From contig JBEGMH010000079.1 of the NCBI GenBank assembly GCA_041183125.1, positions 1 through 22,207 of the forward strand: a stretch of 22,207 bases of DNA. Reading direction: 5' to 3'. Below the pieces are notes generated by a model. That model saw nothing but the letters and a program-made list of their open reading frames with translations. It was not told the DNA's origin and made no database searches. Positions within the stretch are counted from its first letter, which is position 1; each line of letters begins with the position of its first letter. Of the stretch, positions 21,402-22,207 are shown piece after piece. This DNA is from JADJPL01 sp041183125 (lineage in GTDB: Bacteria; Bacteroidota; Bacteroidia; Chitinophagales; Saprospiraceae). A program made the position numbers and the translations under genes.

Positions 21402-22199
21402 ATGATGGAACTGGAAGTTTTGATCAGCAACAAAGGGACGAGGGTAGTTACGGCGACGCAGTTGTTTCAAGCGTTGGAGTTGCCTGTGGCGAATTACGGT
21501 GCATTGGTCCGACGCTGGCTAAAAGATGTGTACGCCTTTTGGGACGGTATCCGCCGGCCACTGGTGATGAAGGATTATGCGCCGCGGAAAATGCGGGAAC
21601 AGCAGGTCGTAGAAGATTACTATCTGTCCATTGAGATGGCCAAGCATATTGCGCTTCATTCCCGAAGCAAGGTCAAGATGAAGTATGCCCGCCGCCTTCA
21701 GGAGTTGCTCGACGAGGAAGAGGGGGGGCGTCCCTTGGCCAAAGAGGGCTTGTTAGAGCTCATCACCCTGACCAAGGCCCTGTGTATGCGCTCCAGCCAG
21801 GAACACGCCGAGCAGCGCCATCTGGACGTCTATCGGTCGCGCAATAACGGTTCTTCGGCGAATTGGTGGCTGTACCGGGCCCACCTCCTGGGCTATTCCG
21901 CCCTGTCCCTACGGCAACAAATGAGCGAAGCAGGGCAGCCCTCCAAAGGTAGAACACAGCGGCAGATGCTCCAAATACTCGATCCGCACGAGCTCGTGCG
22001 CACAGCCGTTATTGACCATTTCCTGGCCTTAGGGAAACATCCGGACTATGCCCGCAACATGGGGGATTTGTCCAAGTCCCTGGCGCGGGAGATGAAGCTG
22101 GGCTTCTTCGATGACCGGCTCTCCGGGAATATTTTCGCTCCCGAGCCCAACCTGGAACTTGCCCGGCAGTTGGCCCCGCAACGCCAGGAACGCGCTTGA
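21402..22199 (+). CDS. AntA/AntB antirepressor-like domain protein, Bacteroidota type
   Basis: The 265-residue product begins MMELEVLISNKGTRVVTATQ. Residues ~15-100 resemble the AntA/AntB antirepressor domain: V-V-T-A-T-x-L-F-x-x-L-E-L at 15-27, then a W-containing helix (VRRWLKDVYAFWDGI, 36-50), an acidic/basic linker, DYYLSIEMAKHIALHSRSK at 72-90, and a K-Y-A-R-R-L-Q end. The remaining ~160 residues are helical and charged without a named domain. I recall similar chromosomal proteins in Bacteroidota with no known role; no phage genes are nearby. AntA/AntB domains in phages counter repressors, but whether that function is kept here is unknown. The start at 21402 is chosen because the longer frame (from 21342) would translate through the promoter. 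Met2 (21405) is equally possible. Self-regulation through the upstream palindrome is conceivable. Confidence 0.7.
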   Translation: MMELEVLISNKGTRVVTATQLFQALELPVANYGALVRRWLKDVYAFWDGIRRPLVMKDYAPRKMREQQVVEDYYLSIEMAKHIALHSRSKVKMKYARRLQELLDEEEGGRPLAKEGLLELITLTKALCMRSSQEHAEQRHLDVYRSRNNGSSANWWLYRAHLLGYSALSLRQQMSEAGQPSKGRTQRQMLQILDPHELVRTAVIDHFLALGKHPDYARNMGDLSKSLAREMKLGFFDDRLSGNIFAPEPNLELARQLAPQRQERA

Positions 22200-22207
22200 T
22201 TCGGAGA

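Noticed and set aside
1..22207. tRNA, rRNA, CRISPR array, plasmid or phage replication module
   Set aside because: Reading through both strands showed no cloverleaf, rRNA-like block, repeat-spacer pattern, integrase, replication initiator or phage structural gene.

Overview
The window looks like a GC-rich chromosomal segment from a member of the Bacteroidota, most plausibly a Saprospiria/Lewinella-type bacterium. This rests on two things seen in the sequence: several upstream regions carry the Bacteroidota -7 promoter signature TAnnTTTG, once with a matching -33 TTTG, and several proteins belong to families I know mainly from that phylum. The taxonomic placement is inference. No rRNA, tRNA, CRISPR array, transposase gene or phage module was seen.

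Layout. (1) 1-3072: the 3' end of an OmpH/Skp-like chaperone gene converges, across a 27-bp perfect hairpin, on a minus-strand acyl-CoA dehydrogenase gene. A small minus-strand membrane-protein gene follows, flanked on both sides by copies of a ~160-bp palindromic repeat. (2) 3073-7299: galE (minus) diverges from a plus-strand envelope cluster: cysQ-like phosphatase, family 2 glycosyltransferase, lpxH, and an exported protein of unknown function. (3) 7389-9821: a lipoprotein joining a YncE/YVTN beta-propeller to a phosphoesterase/alkaline phosphatase-like domain. (4) 9822-12333: a 54-codon basic small ORF, a structured leader, an ATP-grasp-like ligase gene, and a 40-codon minus-strand membrane mini-protein gene. 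(5) 12334-15672: a YgiQ-type radical SAM gene converging on a membrane-anchored pentapeptide-repeat gene. (6) 15850-21253: a tight minus-strand operon read in the order Tat-exported PLP aminotransferase, variant peptide deformylase, exported penicillin-acylase-type Ntn hydrolase, and a Bacteroidota helical-repeat protein of unknown function, with gaps of 5, 12 and 14 bases. (7) 21254-22207: a divergent AT-rich promoter region with a palindromic operator-like site, followed by a gene whose N-terminus resembles the AntA/AntB antirepressor domain.

How the parts relate. GalE (UDP-sugar supply), the glycosyltransferase and LpxH (lipid A pathway) point to lipopolysaccharide or envelope glycan synthesis. 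The aminotransferase-deformylase-acylase operon could process N-acylated or N-formylated amino compounds, with two of its three enzymes predicted to be exported, but no substrate can be read from sequence. The most unusual non-coding feature is the palindromic repeat family (two full copies, two partial copies), each copy lying 3' of a minus-strand gene. Each full copy can fold end to end as one hairpin, and the stem shows an apparent compensatory base-pair change. Other signals worth checking are the glycosyltransferase reading frame, which has no ATG, GTG or TTG start in front of its conserved N-terminus, and two near-identical operator-like arms 63 bp apart around the acyl-CoA dehydrogenase promoter.
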